From: Streptomyces rubellomurinus
GTDB taxonomy: Bacteria; Actinomycetota; Actinomycetes; Streptomycetales; Streptomycetaceae
Length of the DNA stretch: 64,000 nt
Assembly (NCBI RefSeq): GCF_000961885.1
Contig: NZ_JZKH01000025.1
Coordinates: 1 to 64,000, forward strand
Reading direction: 5' to 3'
The position numbers were made by a program, and so were the translations under genes. Of this stretch, positions 52,887 to 63,000 are shown piece by piece; position 1 is the stretch's first letter; every line of letters starts with the position of its first letter. Under the pieces are notes generated by a model that saw only the letters and a program-made list of their open reading frames with translations, was not told the origin of the DNA and ran no database searches.

Positions 52887-52943
52887 GCGACTGACAATAA
52901 ATCGAGGGCCTGACGCCCCGCCAGACCGCCCGGCCGGTGCCCG

Positions 52944-52949
52944 TAGGCT
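52944..52949 (+). promoter_or_regulatory. Leaderless -10 of the P450 gene
   Basis: TAGGCT lies 6 nt before the GTG at 52956, a near-consensus actinomycete -10 at the distance expected for a leaderless transcript. There is no Shine-Dalgarno sequence at usable spacing. Confidence 0.6.
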
Positions 52950-52955
52950 GGCCAG

Positions 52956-54164
52956 GTGACACCCCTCGACATCGACCCGACGGTCAAAGCCCTGATCACG
53001 GACCCCTACGGCGGCTACGCCCGGCTGCGCGCCGAAGCGCCCGCGCACCGCGTCCTCGGCCCGGACGGACTGCCCGTCTGGCTGGTGACCCGCTACCCGG
53101 ACGTCCGCCAGGCCCTCGCCGACCCCCGGCTCGCCCTCGACAAGGCGCACGCCGCACCCGGCAACTACCGCGGCTTCGCCCTGCCGCCCGCGCTCGACGC
53201 CAACCTGCTCAACATGGACCCACCGGACCACACCCGGATCCGCCGCCTCGTCTCCCGGGCCTTCACCCCGCGCCGGATCACCGCCCTGCACGCCCCGATC
53301 GAGCGCGTCGCCGAGCAACTCCTCGACCGCATCGAGCCGTTGGGCCGCGCCGACCTGATCGCCGACTACGCCGCCCCGCTGCCGATCACCGTCATCTGCG
53401 ACCTGCTCGGCGTCCCCGAGGACGCCCGCCAGGACTTCCGCGCCTGGACCGACGCCCTGATCGCCCCGGACCCGACCCGCCCCGAACAGGCCCGCGCCGC
53501 CGTCAAGGCCATGCTCGGCTTCTTCACCGGCCTGATCGAGCGCAAGCGCACCGAGCCCGGCGACGACCTGCTCTCCGACCTCATCGCCGTCCGGGACGAG
53601 CAGGACGCCGGCGACCGGCCCGACCGGCTCAGCGAGGACGAACTGACCTCGCTCGCCTTCCTCATCCTCTTCGCCGGCTACGAGAACACCGTCCACCTGA
53701 TCGGCAACGCCGTCCTCGCCCTGCTCACCCACGCCGAGCAACTCGCCGCGCTGCGCGCCGAACCCGGGCTGATCGACGGCGCCGTCGAGGAGTTCGCCCG
53801 CTTCGACGGCCCGGCGCCGCTCGCCATCCGGCGCTTCGCCCGCGAGGACCTCGCCATCGGCGGCGTCACCGTCCCGAAGGGGGAGACCGTCCTGCTCGCC
53901 CTGGCCTCCGCCAACCGCGACCCCGAACAGTTCACCGACCCCGACCGGCTCGACCTGCGCCGCCGCGAGAACGGCCACCTCGCCCTCGGCCACGGCATCC
54001 ACTACTGCCTGGGCGCGCCGCTGGCCCGGATGGAGACCGCCCTCGCGCTCACCGCCCTGCTGCGCCGCTTCCCCGCCCTCGCCCTGGACGTGCCGGCCGA
54101 GCGGCTGCGCCACCGGCCCACCCTGCGGGCCCGCGGCCTGCTGGAACTGCCCGTCCGGTACTGA
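52956..54164 (+). CDS. Cytochrome P450
   Basis: 402 residues, class I bacterial P450 of the CYP107-like type. MDPPDHTRIRRLVSRAFTPRRI is the helix C region, LILFAGYENTVHLIG the I helix (AG-x-E-N-T, with Asn at the position before Thr), EEFARF supplies ExxR-type contacts and LALGHGIHYCLGAPLARME the heme loop with the Cys thiolate ligand (Leu instead of the usual Phe at its start). It should hydroxylate a small hydrophobic molecule. No ferredoxin or biosynthetic cluster gene is adjacent. Confidence 0.93.
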   Translation: MTPLDIDPTVKALITDPYGGYARLRAEAPAHRVLGPDGLPVWLVTRYPDVRQALADPRLALDKAHAAPGNYRGFALPPALDANLLNMDPPDHTRIRRLVSRAFTPRRITALHAPIERVAEQLLDRIEPLGRADLIADYAAPLPITVICDLLGVPEDARQDFRAWTDALIAPDPTRPEQARAAVKAMLGFFTGLIERKRTEPGDDLLSDLIAVRDEQDAGDRPDRLSEDELTSLAFLILFAGYENTVHLIGNAVLALLTHAEQLAALRAEPGLIDGAVEEFARFDGPAPLAIRRFAREDLAIGGVTVPKGETVLLALASANRDPEQFTDPDRLDLRRRENGHLALGHGIHYCLGAPLARMETALALTALLRRFPALALDVPAERLRHRPTLRARGLLELPVRY

Positions 54165-54195
54165 CGCGACCCTGACGGGCGCGCGCGACGGGGGC

Positions 54196-54222
54196 GGGAA
54201 CCGGCACGGGCTCTACAGCGTT
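54196..54222 (+). promoter_or_regulatory. ECF-sigma-type promoter upstream of the TerD gene
   Basis: GGGAAC (54196-54201), a 17-nt spacer and CGTT (54219-54222) match the GGAAC-N16/18-GTT pattern used by actinomycete ECF sigma factors such as SigE and SigR. It lies ~50 nt ahead of the ATG and would link the TerD gene to an envelope or thiol stress response. Confidence 0.5.
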
Positions 54223-54270
54223 GTCGTCGTCGAACGGGGATACGGCGGCAACCGGCACGGAGGAAGTCCC

Positions 54271-55290
54271 ATGAGTGTGGCCCTGACGAAGGGCGGCAAC
54301 GTCTCGCTGAGCAGACTGGCCCCCGGGCTGCGCACGGTCCGGATCGGCCTCGGCTGGACGGCCGAGGCCGGCTGCGACCTGGACGCGAGCGCGCTGCTGT
54401 GCGGGCCGGGCGGCAAGGTGCTCTCGGACCTGCACTTCGTGTTCTTCAACAACCTGCGGAGCCCGGACGGTTCGGTCCGCCACCTGGGCGGGGCGGGTGC
54501 GGTCGACGGCGACCGGGAGGGGATCGAGGTCCGGCTCCCGGACGTCGCCGCCGGGGTCGAGAAGATCGTCTTCGCGGTCGCGATCTACGACGCGACGGCC
54601 CGCCGGCAGAGCTTCGGGCAGGTGCGCGGCGCGTACGTCCGGCTCGCCGACGCGGACGGCGGGCCCGAGCTGGCCCGCTACGCGGTGACGCCCGAGACCG
54701 GCAGCGAGACGGCGATGGTCTTCGGCGAGCTGTACCGGCACGGCGCGGACTGGAAGTTCCGCGCGGTCGGCCAGGGCTACGCCGCGGGCCTCGCCGGGAT
54801 CGCCACCGACTTCGGCGTCGACGTGCTCCAGCCGGCCGCGCCCGCCGCGCCCGTCCCGGCGCCGGTCGCGCCCGCGCCGGTCGCGCCCGCCGTCCCCCCG
54901 ACGACCCAGCCCGCAGTGACAGGGAGCGCTCCCGTGACGTGTTTCTTCGACCCCTCGCACGGCCTCGGTTCGACGGCGGTGCTGTGGTCGCCGCAGTGGG
55001 GCGTGCCGCGCCAGATCGAGGCCTGCGCCGCCTGCGCCCAGCGGGTGCAGACCACCGTGCCGCCGTTCTACACCCCGCCGCAGGCCGGCTCCCCGCAGCC
55101 GGTCCAGCAGGGCCACCCGCAGGTGCCCGGCCAGGGCCGGCCGGAGGGCCGCCGCTTCGGCACCGGTGCGATGATCGGCGCCGGCGCGGCCGGTCTGGTC
55201 GGCGGCATGCTGATCGGTGAGGCGCTGAGCGACGACGGCCCCGAGGTGGTCGTCAACAACTACTACGAGAACGACGACGACTGGTTCTGA
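54271..55290 (+). CDS. TerD-family stress protein with C-terminal Cys and Gly-rich extension
   Basis: 339 residues. The TerD domain (~1-190) has VRIGLGWTAEAGCDLDASALL and SDLHFVFFNNLRSPDGSVRH, the Ca-binding beta-sandwich of tellurite-resistance/stress proteins. After an Ala/Pro linker (~190-225) comes CFFDPSHG...EACAACAQRV, a small Cys-containing module, a Pro/Gln stretch, then a Gly-rich hydrophobic segment (GAMIGAGAAGLVGGMLIGEAL) like a glycine-zipper and an acidic tail (YYENDDDWF). AGGAAG ~7 nt before the ATG. No other ter gene is adjacent. Confidence 0.9.
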   Translation: MSVALTKGGNVSLSRLAPGLRTVRIGLGWTAEAGCDLDASALLCGPGGKVLSDLHFVFFNNLRSPDGSVRHLGGAGAVDGDREGIEVRLPDVAAGVEKIVFAVAIYDATARRQSFGQVRGAYVRLADADGGPELARYAVTPETGSETAMVFGELYRHGADWKFRAVGQGYAAGLAGIATDFGVDVLQPAAPAAPVPAPVAPAPVAPAVPPTTQPAVTGSAPVTCFFDPSHGLGSTAVLWSPQWGVPRQIEACAACAQRVQTTVPPFYTPPQAGSPQPVQQGHPQVPGQGRPEGRRFGTGAMIGAGAAGLVGGMLIGEALSDDGPEVVVNNYYENDDDWF

Positions 55291-55384
55291 GCCGCCGTCG
55301 ACGCCGCCGCGCCCGGCCGGATCCGTCCGGCCGGGCGCGGCCGGCCGAGTTCGTCGCACCGCTCCGACCGGGGGAGACCCATCG

Positions 55385-55486
55385 ATGACCGGGGCCGTGA
55401 CCGAGGCGGGCCCGGACAGGTCGGACCTCCGGTCGGGGCTGTTGGGGCAACTGCGCGAGGAGTACCAGGAGTTCGACGAGGACTGA
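55385..55486 (+). CDS. Small 33-residue acidic peptide
   Basis: A short open frame (MTGAVTEAGPDRSDL... ending LREEYQEFDED) with GGGGGAG ~9 nt before the ATG; all but one codon ends in G or C, as real genes here do. It has no Cys, signal peptide or membrane segment; the C-terminal half looks like an acidic amphipathic helix. It lies 94 nt after the TerD gene and just ahead of a strong terminator, so it would be the last gene of that transcript. Function unknown. Confidence 0.5.
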   Translation: MTGAVTEAGPDRSDLRSGLLGQLREEYQEFDED

Positions 55487-55500
55487 GCGGTTCACCGCAC

Positions 55501-55542
55501 CGGACGGCCGGACGACGCAACCCCGCGTCGTCCGGCCGTCCG
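55501..55542. terminator. Terminator after the TerD/peptide transcript
   Basis: Perfect 18-bp arms (CGGACGGCCGGACGACGC and complement) around a 6-nt AACCCC loop begin 14 nt after the peptide stop codon. It is one of the strongest hairpins in the window. Confidence 0.85.
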
Positions 55543-55553
55543 GCGTTCCCGGG

Positions 55554-55612
55554 CCGTAGGGCTTGTCTGACGATTCCCGCCGGGCGCGCGAATTGTCAGA
55601 CAAGCCCTACGG
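55554..55612. repeat. Long imperfect palindrome, possible REP-like element
   Basis: Arms CCGTAGGGCTTGTCTGAC (55554-55571) and its exact complement (55595-55612) extend to 23 bp with one mismatch (GATTC/GAATT), leaving a 13-nt GC-rich loop. The arms are far less GC-rich than their surroundings. The right arm provides the TAG stop of the TetR gene (55609-55607). It sits next to a separate perfect terminator, so termination alone does not explain it. Confidence 0.7.
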
Positions 55613-56236
55613 GCGCCGGTACGCCCCCGCCCGGGCGGCGGCCTCGGCGGCGGCGGCCGCGCGGTCGGCGGCGGCCTCGTCGAGGGGTTCGCCGGTGGTG
55701 AGCATCCGGTAGTAGAGCGGTGCGGAGACGGCCCGGATCACCTCGAACTCATCGGTGTCCGGCGGGAGTTCGCCGCGCTCGACGGCCTCCGTGACGCACG
55801 GCGCCCATTCCTCCACCCGGCGCCGGTAGAAGCGCCGCAGCGCCTCGGTGGTGCCCGGATCGGCGGTGCCCGGGGCGCCGTTCGCCGCGGCGAGGACGGC
55901 GCGGAACAGCGCGCCCTGCCGGGGGTCGGCGAGGGTGCGCCGGACGAGCTGCGCGTTGGCCCGCAGGTCCCCGGCGAGCGAGCCGGTGCGGGCGCGCGGC
56001 AGCGACTGCTCGGCCATGTCGGTCAGCAGGTCGGCGACCAGGGCGGTGGTGCTGCCCCAGCGGCGGTAGACGGTGGTGCGGCCGACCTCGGCCCGCTGGG
56101 CGAGGTCGCCGAGGTCCAGCCCGGCGAAGCCGTGCTCGACCAGGGCGTCCTCGGCGGCCCGCAGGACGGCGGCGCGGACCCGCGCGGTCCGCCCGCCGGG
56201 GCGGGCGGTGCCGGGGGTGGGGGGCTCGACGGCCAT
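55607..56236 (-). CDS. TetR/AcrR-family transcriptional regulator
   Basis: 209 residues. The N-terminal HTH (ALVEHGFAGLDLGDLAQRAEVGRTTVYRRWGSTTALVADLL, residues ~31-71) is canonical TetR; the remaining ~130 residues form the ligand-binding helices (TetR_C-like, YRRRVEEWAPCVTEAV). It should repress itself and the divergent aldo-keto reductase gene through the two operators between them. The start codon at 56236 overlaps one operator. Its stop lies inside a long palindrome. Confidence 0.92.
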   Translation of the reverse strand: MAVEPPTPGTARPGGRTARVRAAVLRAAEDALVEHGFAGLDLGDLAQRAEVGRTTVYRRWGSTTALVADLLTDMAEQSLPRARTGSLAGDLRANAQLVRRTLADPRQGALFRAVLAAANGAPGTADPGTTEALRRFYRRRVEEWAPCVTEAVERGELPPDTDEFEVIRAVSAPLYYRMLTTGEPLDEAAADRAAAAAEAAARAGAYRRP

Positions 56237-56259
56237 TAACGGGATTCCTGTTCCATTAG
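56236..56259. promoter_or_regulatory. TetR operator copy 1
   Basis: The dyad TTAACGGGA...TTCCATTAG overlaps the TetR start codon. Its reverse complement matches copy 2 at about 20 of 24 positions. This placement allows autorepression. Confidence 0.6.
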
Positions 56260-56289
56260 TCGGGTGGAGTCTGCTAGTTTCGAGACATC

Positions 56290-56313
56290 TTAACGGAACG
56301 GAAGTCCCATTAG
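56290..56313. promoter_or_regulatory. TetR operator copy 2
   Basis: TTAACGGAACGG followed by AAGTCCCATTAG is an inverted-orientation copy of site 1, centred 54 bp away and ~22 nt ahead of the aldo-keto reductase ATG. The two promoters must lie between or over the two sites, so one dimer per site could silence both genes. Confidence 0.6.
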
Positions 56314-56335
56314 CGGCTTCGAGGGGAGCACCCGC

Positions 56336-57404
<1,069 letters not shown>

Positions 57405-57409
<5 letters not shown>

Positions 57410-57445
57410 CCGGCGCAACCGTGGCGAACGGTTGCGCCGGTCAGC
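57405..57445. terminator. Terminator of the aldo/keto reductase gene
   Basis: Perfect 16-bp arms GCTGACCGGCGCAACC and complement with a 9-nt loop overlap the stop codon. It separates the gene from the convergent small minus-strand gene ending at 57466. Confidence 0.85.
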
Positions 57446-57465
57446 GGCCATTCACCGCTCAGCCG

Positions 57466-57711
57466 TCAGCCGGTTGCCCCGACCGCCCTGGCGCCGTCCA
57501 TCAGGCCCCGGCGGGCCTCGGCCACGGTCTCGGTCTGCCGGATCAGCACCTCGACGGCGCCGGCGATGAGCGCGAGCTCGGCCGGAGTGGTGAACCCCGG
57601 CCGGTGGATGATCTTGCGCAGGTCCTCGTAGTCGTCGGTGGTGACGGACTTCGTCACGGTGACGAGGTGGTTGATCCGCTGCTCCAGGTGGGCCAGCTGG
57701 TCCTTGTCCAC
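57466..57711 (-). CDS. Small helical hypothetical protein
   Basis: 81 residues, predicted almost wholly helical (DQLAHLEQRINHLVTVTKSV, then ELALIAGAVEVLIRQTETVAEARRGLMDG), with a possible coiled coil at the N-terminus. No family recognised. The GTG at 57711 is preferred over the ATG at 57753 because GGGAG lies ~11 nt upstream. Convergent with the aldo/keto reductase; divergent from the WD40 gene. Confidence 0.65.
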   Translation of the reverse strand: MDKDQLAHLEQRINHLVTVTKSVTTDDYEDLRKIIHRPGFTTPAELALIAGAVEVLIRQTETVAEARRGLMDGARAVGATG

Positions 57712-57871
57712 GGTGATGCTGCTCCCTCGGTCGTCTGGGTACGAGCAGGCCATGTGTACCCGGACGGGCCGGGGTGCCACGGCCGCTGAACGGGTGGCGC
57801 GCGCGGGCCGGGGGAGGCGTAGCGTCGAGAGTGGTCGCGGGCGGGTTCTCTTCCTTGTGCTGGAGCGCGAC

Positions 57872-58917
57872 ATGCCGGCCGACGCGACACCTCCCACCGG
57901 CCCGCCGCCGGGTCCGCCCCCGGGCCCACCGCCCGGACCCCCGCCGGGGCCACCACCCGGCCCGCCGCCGAGCCCGCCGGGCCCGCCGTCCGTCCTCACC
58001 GGCCACACGGGGGCCGTCACCTGCGTCGCCGTCTCCCGCGACGGGCGGCTGCTCCTCTCCGGCGGCGGGGACCGCACGCTCCGGCTGTGGGACCTCCCCA
58101 CCGGCGCGGAGCTGCGGCACTGGGTCGCGCACGAGGACGGCGTGCAGTGCGCGGACCTCGCCCCGGACGGCCGGCTCGCGGTGTCCGGCGGCGCGTGGGG
58201 CCGGCGGTGGTGTGGGACACCGCGACCGGGACGGAACTGCGCCGCCTCCACGGGCAGGAGCAGGGCTGCCTGGCCGCCGCCTTCTCGCCGGAGGGCCGGC
58301 TGGTGGCGACCGGCTGCGGGGACCGCACCGTGCGCTGCTGGGACCCGTCGACCGGGCAGGAGCTGCGGCGCTTCCCGGGGCACACCTTCGACGTCACCGC
58401 CGTCGCGTTCTCCCCGGACCGCCGACAGCTGCTGACCGGCTCCGGCCAGTCCGAGTTCGGCGCGGACCAGGTCCGGCTGTGGGACCTGGACGGCGGGCGG
58501 GAGCTGCGCCGGTTCGGCGAGCGCCTGTTCGCGGTCACCGCCGTCGGCTTCGCCGTCCGGGGCGGCCTCGCCGTCGCCACCACCATGGACAACCTGCTGC
58601 ACGTGTGGGACCCGGTCACGGGCGCGGAGACCGGCCGCTTCGAGATCGGGGCGGGCAACCTGCGCTGCCTCGCGGTCTCCCCGGACGGCCGGCGGCTGCT
58701 GACCGGCAGCGGCACCGACTACTACGATGCCGACCTGCTCGCCACCCTCGGCGTCGACAACCGCGTCCGGCTGGTCGACCCGGGGGACGGCCGGGAGCTG
58801 GCCCGCTACGAGGGCCACACCGGGAACGTCAACGCCGTGGCCTTCACCCCGGACGGCCGGCGCGCCGTCTCGGCGGGCGCGGACCGCACGATCAGGCTCT
58901 GGGAGCTCGGCGGGTAG
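57872..58917 (+). pseudogene. WD40-repeat protein with Pro-rich N-terminus, interrupted by a frameshift
   Basis: The first frame (from ATG 57872, GGAG 6 nt upstream) encodes six GPPP-type Pro repeats and WD40 blades (VLTGHTGAVTCVAVSRDG, DRTLRLWDL). Near 58196-58205 the WD40 sequence jumps to the frame that ends at 58917: GRLAVSGGAWG in one frame, VVWDTATGTELRRL in the other, as if one base were missing in the GTGGGGCC stretch. Later blades (GDRTVRCWDP, DQVRLWDL, ADRTIRLWEL) are intact. Either a recent mutation, a sequencing error in GC-rich DNA, or an unusual recoding site. If intact it would be a ~348-residue seven-bladed propeller. Confidence 0.75.
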
Positions 58918-59000
58918 CCCTCGGTCACCCGTCGCCCTCGGTCACCCGTCGCGTTCGGTCACCCGTCGCCCGCAGTCGCCGGTTGCCGTGGGTCACCCCC
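58918..59000. repeat. 17-bp tandem repeat between genes
   Basis: CCCTCGGTCACCCGTCG occurs twice exactly (58918-58951), a third time with two changes (to 58968), then as two decayed copies to ~59000. It fills the gap between the WD40 gene and the membrane-protein gene. Repeat number may vary between strains. Confidence 0.75.
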
Positions 59001-59041
59001 CGGTGGAATCGTGGCAGGAGAAGGTCGGATCGGACCCCGGA

Positions 59042-60094
59042 ATGGCCGAACGGACACGAGGAGATCAGCGCACCTCGACCGTGGACAGCCCGATGGTCCG
59101 GGCCCCCGCCGGGCCCGGTGGGCGAGGTGTCGGGGCCCTGTGCGCGCTTCTCGGCCTGCTCCCCGTCACCCCCCTGCTGGCCTGGGCGTACGGGCTGGCG
59201 CCGTTCGCCCTCTGGTTCTGGTCGGTCACCGTGCCGAGCCTGGCGCTGCTGGCCGCCATCGGTGTGTGGAGCGCCGGACGGGCCCGGCCGGCCCGGGTGC
59301 ACCGCGCGCTCGTGGTGGGGACGGTCGGCGGCCTGGTGGGCACCCTCGGCTACGACCTGTTCCGGGTGCCGTTCGCGCTGGCCGGGGTCCGGCTCTTCGC
59401 ACCCGTCGACACCTACGGCGTGCTCGCCCTCGGCACGGCCTCCTCCACCCCGCGCACCGGGCTGCTCGGCTGGGCGTTCCACTTCTCCAACGGCATCGGC
59501 TTCGGGATCGCCTACGCCGTCCTCGCCTCCGGCCGGCGCTGGCCGTGGGGCCTGGCCTGGGGCCTGATGATCGAGACCCTGGTGGTGGCCTCGCCCGTCG
59601 CCGGCGTCTACGCGCTGCGCGGCGCTCCGCTGATCGCCGTCGCCTACGCCGGGCACCTGGCCTACGGCGCCCCGCTGGGCCTGCTGGTCGCCGACCCCGA
59701 CCGTGCCGTCCGCCGGCTGCGCGAGATCGGGCCGCACCCCACCGCGTACGCCCTGCTGGCCGTGCTGCTGGTGCTGGTGGCCTGGCAGCGGCCGTTCGGC
59801 ACCCCGGCGCCCGTGCGGGCCGGCGAGCGGGTGGCCCCCGGGCCGAGCGCCCTGGTGCTGGACGGGCGGTTCCACCCGCAGTACCTGCGGGTGCCCGCGC
59901 ACGGCTGCGTGACCCTGCGCAACGGCGACCCGGTGCCCTACACCCTGCCCGCCGCGGTCGGCGCGCCCCGGCTGGAGCCCGGGAGCACCACCACGGCCTG
60001 CTTCGCCTCCGGCGGCAACGCCGTGCTGCGGGTGCGCACCTCCGACCAGCCGTACGCGGGCGGGTTCGTCATCGTCGACCGGACGGAGCGCTGA
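59042..60094 (+). CDS. Membrane protein with C-terminal extracytoplasmic beta-domain
   Basis: 350 residues, family not recognised. Seven or so hydrophobic segments (~27-250; GALCALLGLLPVTPLLAWAY, TLGYDLFRVPFALAGVRLFA, AYALLAVLLVLVAWQRPFG) precede a ~95-residue domain (LDGRFHPQYLRVPAHGCVTLRNGDPVPYTLPA...) that resembles a cupredoxin-like beta-sandwich, with one His and two Cys but no clear copper set. ATG at 59042 is uncertain (a GTG at ~59081 and an ATG at 59093 are alternatives). Its stop is 1 nt from the next gene's ATG, so the two are coupled. Confidence 0.7.
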   Translation: MAERTRGDQRTSTVDSPMVRAPAGPGGRGVGALCALLGLLPVTPLLAWAYGLAPFALWFWSVTVPSLALLAAIGVWSAGRARPARVHRALVVGTVGGLVGTLGYDLFRVPFALAGVRLFAPVDTYGVLALGTASSTPRTGLLGWAFHFSNGIGFGIAYAVLASGRRWPWGLAWGLMIETLVVASPVAGVYALRGAPLIAVAYAGHLAYGAPLGLLVADPDRAVRRLREIGPHPTAYALLAVLLVLVAWQRPFGTPAPVRAGERVAPGPSALVLDGRFHPQYLRVPAHGCVTLRNGDPVPYTLPAAVGAPRLEPGSTTTACFASGGNAVLRVRTSDQPYAGGFVIVDRTER

Positions 60095-60095
60095 G

Positions 60096-63000
60096 ATGAC
60101 CACGGCCACGGCCCCGCGGACCGTCCCGACCCTCGGCGAGGTCGTCCGGCAGCTGCCCGGGTGGCTGCGCGAGCACGTGTGGTCCGCCGTGACCGGCGCG
60201 GTGGCCGGCGGCGTGATCGGCTACGTCGTGAACGTCCTCCTGATCGCCGTCCGCTACGGCGGCTGGCGGAAGGTGCCGCACGGGGCGCCGGCCACCAGCC
60301 ACGGCAACTTCTTCCAGGGCGCGCTGTTCTGGGGCCTGCTCACCACCGTGCTGTTCGGCGTGTTCGGCTACTGGCACGCCGTCGGCACCGCCCGCTTCCT
60401 CGCCGACCTGCGGGCGCTGCCGCGCACCCTCGCCGCGCTGGTCCGCGGCGACCGGGCGTCCGGCGTCCACCTGCTGTGGGGCGCGGCGGTCGCGCTGCTG
60501 GCCGCCCAGATCGTCCCGCCCGCGGCCGGTGCGGTGCTCGCCGTCGGCGTGCTCGCCGGCGCGCCGAGCGTGCTCGGCAGCATCGTGTCGACCTTCCTGC
60601 GCCGGGTCTGGTCGGCGGTGGTCAAGCAGGTCGCGCCGACCCGCCACCACCGCATCACCGGGGTCACCGGCATGACGGTGGGCATGCTCGGCTCCGCCGC
60701 GTCGCTGGTCGCCGCCGCCTTCGTCACCGACACCGCCGCCAAGTTCGTCCTGGCCGCAGTGCTCGCGGCGGCCGCCGTCCTGCTCGCCACCACCCGGACG
60801 CGCCCGCCCGCCACCGCCTGCCTGCTGCTGGTCGGTGCCGTGCTGGTCCTGCACGGGATCACCGACGCCGTGCCGGCCCGCGCCGACGACGGTGGATCGC
60901 TCGAGTGCAAGCTCCAGGGCCGGTCCTGGCTGAGCTGCACCGGCAGCGGCACGGTGCTGCGGTACTCCGCGGCCGGGGCGGCCGCGGCCGGCCTGGGCGG
61001 CGTCCTGGGCTCGTTCCTCGGCCACCTCGCCGGCTCCCTGGCGGGCGGGCCGGGCACGGGCGGCCCGGACGAGGAAGGCCCGGGCACCGGCGGCCCGCAC
61101 GGCGACGGCGACGGCGACCGTGACCGCGACGGCGACGGCGGCGCGCCGTGGCAGCCCCAGGCGCAGCCGGCCCTGACGCCGGGCGACCGCCGGGCGATCA
61201 ACAACTGGATCCAGGGGCTGCTGGACGACCCGGCCTTCCAGCGCTGGTGCGCCACCCACCCCGGCTTCACCGGGCCGCCCACCGACGCCGAGTTCAACCA
61301 GTACCTCAACTGGCGCCGCGCGCAGGGCATCGCGGACCCGGCGCTGACCCTGCCCGGCGCGCGGGCGGACCTCCCGGTGGACGCCGGCCCGCTCCCGCCG
61401 CTCCCGCCCCCGGACCCGCTCCCGCTGCTGCCGGACCTGCCGCCGGGCCCCGAACCCCTCGACGCCGGGCCCGCCGGGGACGACCAGCCCCCGCCCGACC
61501 AACCCCCGGCCGTCGCTCCCGCTCCCGCAGCCGCGGCGCCCGCGCCCGACCCGGCCCAGGCGATCCGGGACCGGCTCGCCGCGCTCGACGGCGCCAACAT
61601 GTACGACCCCTCGTTCTGGGGCCAGTTGCAGGCCCTCCACGAGAGCGTCGACCCCGCGCAGGGCCTGACCCCCGACCAACTGCAGACCGTCCAGCAACTG
61701 GAGGCGATGGTCCCCAAGGCCGACGAGACCGGGAACGAGCAGCGGGAGACGATCCGCAACGCGGGCATGGACGCGCTGCAGGCCGCCGAGGCGCGGGGCA
61801 GCCAGGCCGACCGGGACTACACCGACTACCTGCACCAGCTGGCCGCCACCGAGGCCCGCGAGAACTACCTCGGCAACCTGATCGACCACCTCCCGCCCGG
61901 CCAGTTCGAGATGGCCAACCGCGTCCTGCAACAGATCGAGAGCGGCGCACCGGGCACGGACACGGCGGGCGCGCTGCGGCAGCTGACCACCGCCCTGGTC
62001 GGCCAGGCCCAGGGCCGCTCGGAGCGGGAGGCGGCGGACGCCGAGCTGGAGGCGGCCGCGGCCGAGGCGCACGAGGCCGCCGCGGTCGGATGGCAGCACG
62101 TCGCCATCGCCGGGGAGCTGCTGCTCGCCCCGTTCGCGGTGCCGCTGACCGCCGCCGGCGCCGCCGGGCTCGGGGCGTTCATGGTCGGCCGCAACGCCGT
62201 CCAGGGCTTCGGCGTCGGGTACGAGGAGGGCGGGTTCACCAAGGGCCTGCTCGGCATGGCGAACGCGGTGCTGCCGATCAACACCCTGCAGGCCGCCTAC
62301 CAGGCCACCATCGGCCAGGTCGTCGACCCCAACAGCGCGGACCCGCACGCCGGTCGGCTCGGCATCGCGCTCGCCTTCGTCCAGGACCTCGGCAACGCGG
62401 TCGGGCTGCACTCGCTCGGCCTGCAGAACATCGGGCCGGCGGCGGCCGACGCCGTCAAGGAGACCCCGGTCCTGAGCCGGCTGTCCGGGGGCCAGCCGCC
62501 GCCCGGCCCCGTCCCCACCGCCACCGCCGCCACCGACGCCGCCTTCCTCGCCGAACAGGCCGCCGGGCGGAAGGCGGCCGACGAGTTCCAGCAGATGGCC
62601 GCCGACCTGCGGGCCCTGAAGGCGGCGGGGGCGAGCCCGGACGAGATCGCCGCGGCCCAGCAGGCGCTGAAGCAGAAGGTCGTCGAGCTCAACTCCCTCT
62701 ACCAGGGCAAGGCCAGCCTGAAGACCGCGGTCAAGGAGATCCAGGGCCAGTACGCCGAGGTCATCAACCCGGTGCTGGAGAAGGCCCGGGTCGACACCGT
62801 CGACGCCCTCAACGCGCAGGGCTGGCGCAGGGGCGGACGCCTGCTGACCCCCGACGACCTGACCGACCTGCGCAACGCCAAGAGCCTGGGTACCGTCGGG
62901 ATGGACCGCGACCTGGCCCTGCAGCAGATGAAGTACCGCGAGACCCTCGCGCAGTTGGAGAAGGTCCCGCCCAACTCGGACCGGGCCGCGGAGCTGTACA

